From Ptychodera flava (taxonomy: Eukaryota; Hemichordata; Enteropneusta; Ptychoderidae): a DNA stretch of 64,000 nucleotides. The notes beneath the pieces are model-generated. The model was not told where the DNA came from and searched no databases. It saw only the letters and a list, made by a program, of their open reading frames with translations. The position numbers and the translations under genes are program-made. The stretch lies in NCBI RefSeq assembly GCF_041260155.1, contig NC_091930.1:35204070-35268069 (forward strand), given 5' to 3'. Shown piece after piece: positions 62,901 through 64,000 of this stretch (positions within the stretch are counted from its first letter, which is position 1; each line of letters starts with the position of its first letter).

Positions 62901-64000
62901 CTAACTCGGGGGTTATACGTTACATCCGTTCGTTTTTTCAAAAATAGTTTTGCCCCTGTATGTTTTATTTGTGAAGTAATTTTCGAAAGCGATACGACGT
63001 ACTATGTCATGATGTCATCAGCAACGCCGGCGAATCCTCGGCAACATCCACGATCTGGTGTCAGCTATCGACCAAAGAATGATGAGTGCCTATAATGTAA
63101 AATAATAGGATTTTTAAATAATTTGATTTAGTAATTACGCGAGAACCTATCAATTACCGGAAACGCGCTGTCGGTAATTACAACATCCAATTGTGTTTGT
63201 TCTAGATTAATGTCTCAATATCCTATTTGACATTGACAACCAAGTGACATGTGTCGTATATTTCGACTTAATCTCCATCGGAGCATCTTCCACGCGTTTC
63301 TCTTCGACGCTCAGCAAATTTTTTCGGTCGTTTTGAGACTCACGCATGACAGCAGTAAAGACACAAACGCGATCCTCATGGATTGTTAAAATTAACAGAG
63401 TCCATCGACTACACTTCTGTCGGTCACAGCCAGCTGGCAGACTAGGGAACCGCCAGAAATTTGTAAACCTATCAAAATTTGTGTTAGCAGATAATTGGCG
63501 GGAACTAATTTTACCTCGCACCTCTCATATTGCACTAAATACTTTTTTTTGTAAAGCTATGATTTTTCGATGAATTATATTTTTTGAGAAGGCACTCGCA
63601 TGCATGCCCTATTTTAAATGACCATAAGTTCACAATCGTGACTAAAAAAATCTTAAGGACACTCACCATTTCGTACATCCTTGAGGAACACCGCTGGGGT
63701 CACAAATACAGGTCATTCCAAGTTCATTCTCACACACTGAAATACATAAAAAAAATCCTCCAAATCTTACAAATTTGATTTGTCAGAGATGTATGTCTAA
63801 GCACCTTGCTGATTCTCTGTTGAAAATATACGTCAACAGTCTCTTCTGCCTGAAAAGCTCACTCGTCCGGCATTGCTACACAATGATACCCTATATAATC
63901 AATTCTGTGAAGTACGTACGGAATAATTATGTGAAAAATTTGAAAGTACGATGTTTAAAAGTTTAAACTTACTTTTAAATTGTCCAGGCTTTGTCAGGTC
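59946..64000. other. upstream and intergenic sequence, no gene recognised
   Basis: The first few hundred bases should hold the promoter and 5' untranslated region of the TRIM gene. No core promoter motif stands out. From about 60.2 kb to the right edge, frames are short, AT-rich and without motifs, and no repeat was recognised. Confidence 0.5.

Overview
The window looks like about 64 kb of animal nuclear DNA, most likely from a marine invertebrate deuterostome (hemichordate or cephalochordate type; low confidence at that level). The support is sparse genes with long AT-rich spacers, a TRIM-NHL gene with NHL-only relatives, tetranucleotide microsatellites, a tRNA-derived retroposon, and many short inverted-repeat elements. 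Nothing bacterial or organellar is seen, and no CRISPR array, operon, rRNA gene or free-standing tRNA gene was found.

Layout. (1) 1-2107, plus strand: the 3' end of a gene for a very acidic protein. It has about 53 calcium-binding repeats of 13 residues (thrombospondin type-3 / DxDGDG type) and ends in His-Asp-Glu-Leu, the ER-retrieval signal, so it is probably an ER-lumen calcium-buffering protein. (2) 2.1-12.3 kb: no supported gene, but a tRNA-related retroposon with a nested MITE, a GC-rich hairpin and copies of a dispersed MITE. (3) 12.6-37.6 kb, minus strand: three NHL beta-propeller paralogues (12641-13606 intact, about 29290-30231 broken, 36765-37613 intact). The second and third lie at the ends of two diverged copies of one segmental duplication: unit C, about 16.78-30.39 kb, and unit D, about 31.72-37.6 kb. 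The copies differ by a 4.9 kb block holding two large inverted-repeat elements, an LTR-retrotransposon fossil, a 1.2 kb block and a 0.4 kb inversion carrying a microsatellite. A Penelope-like element lies between them. (4) 39.1-57.0 kb: a second tandem duplication, unit A (about 7.3 kb) and unit B (about 10.5 kb). B is longer because elements inserted into it, and A often preserves the empty sites. No gene was found in either unit. (5) 57745-59945, minus strand: a RING, B-box, coiled-coil, filamin, NHL protein (TRIM2/3/71 type) whose frame is broken once between the two B-box regions. (6) 60-64 kb: no supported feature.

The NHL genes and the TRIM gene share a six-bladed propeller and the same strand, suggesting a local family in which NHL-only copies arose and were reshuffled by duplication and gene conversion. 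Single-base losses in three separate coding loci, three of the five in short homopolymers, raise the possibility of assembly errors. All element boundaries and homologies were read by eye; no alignment or database search was run.
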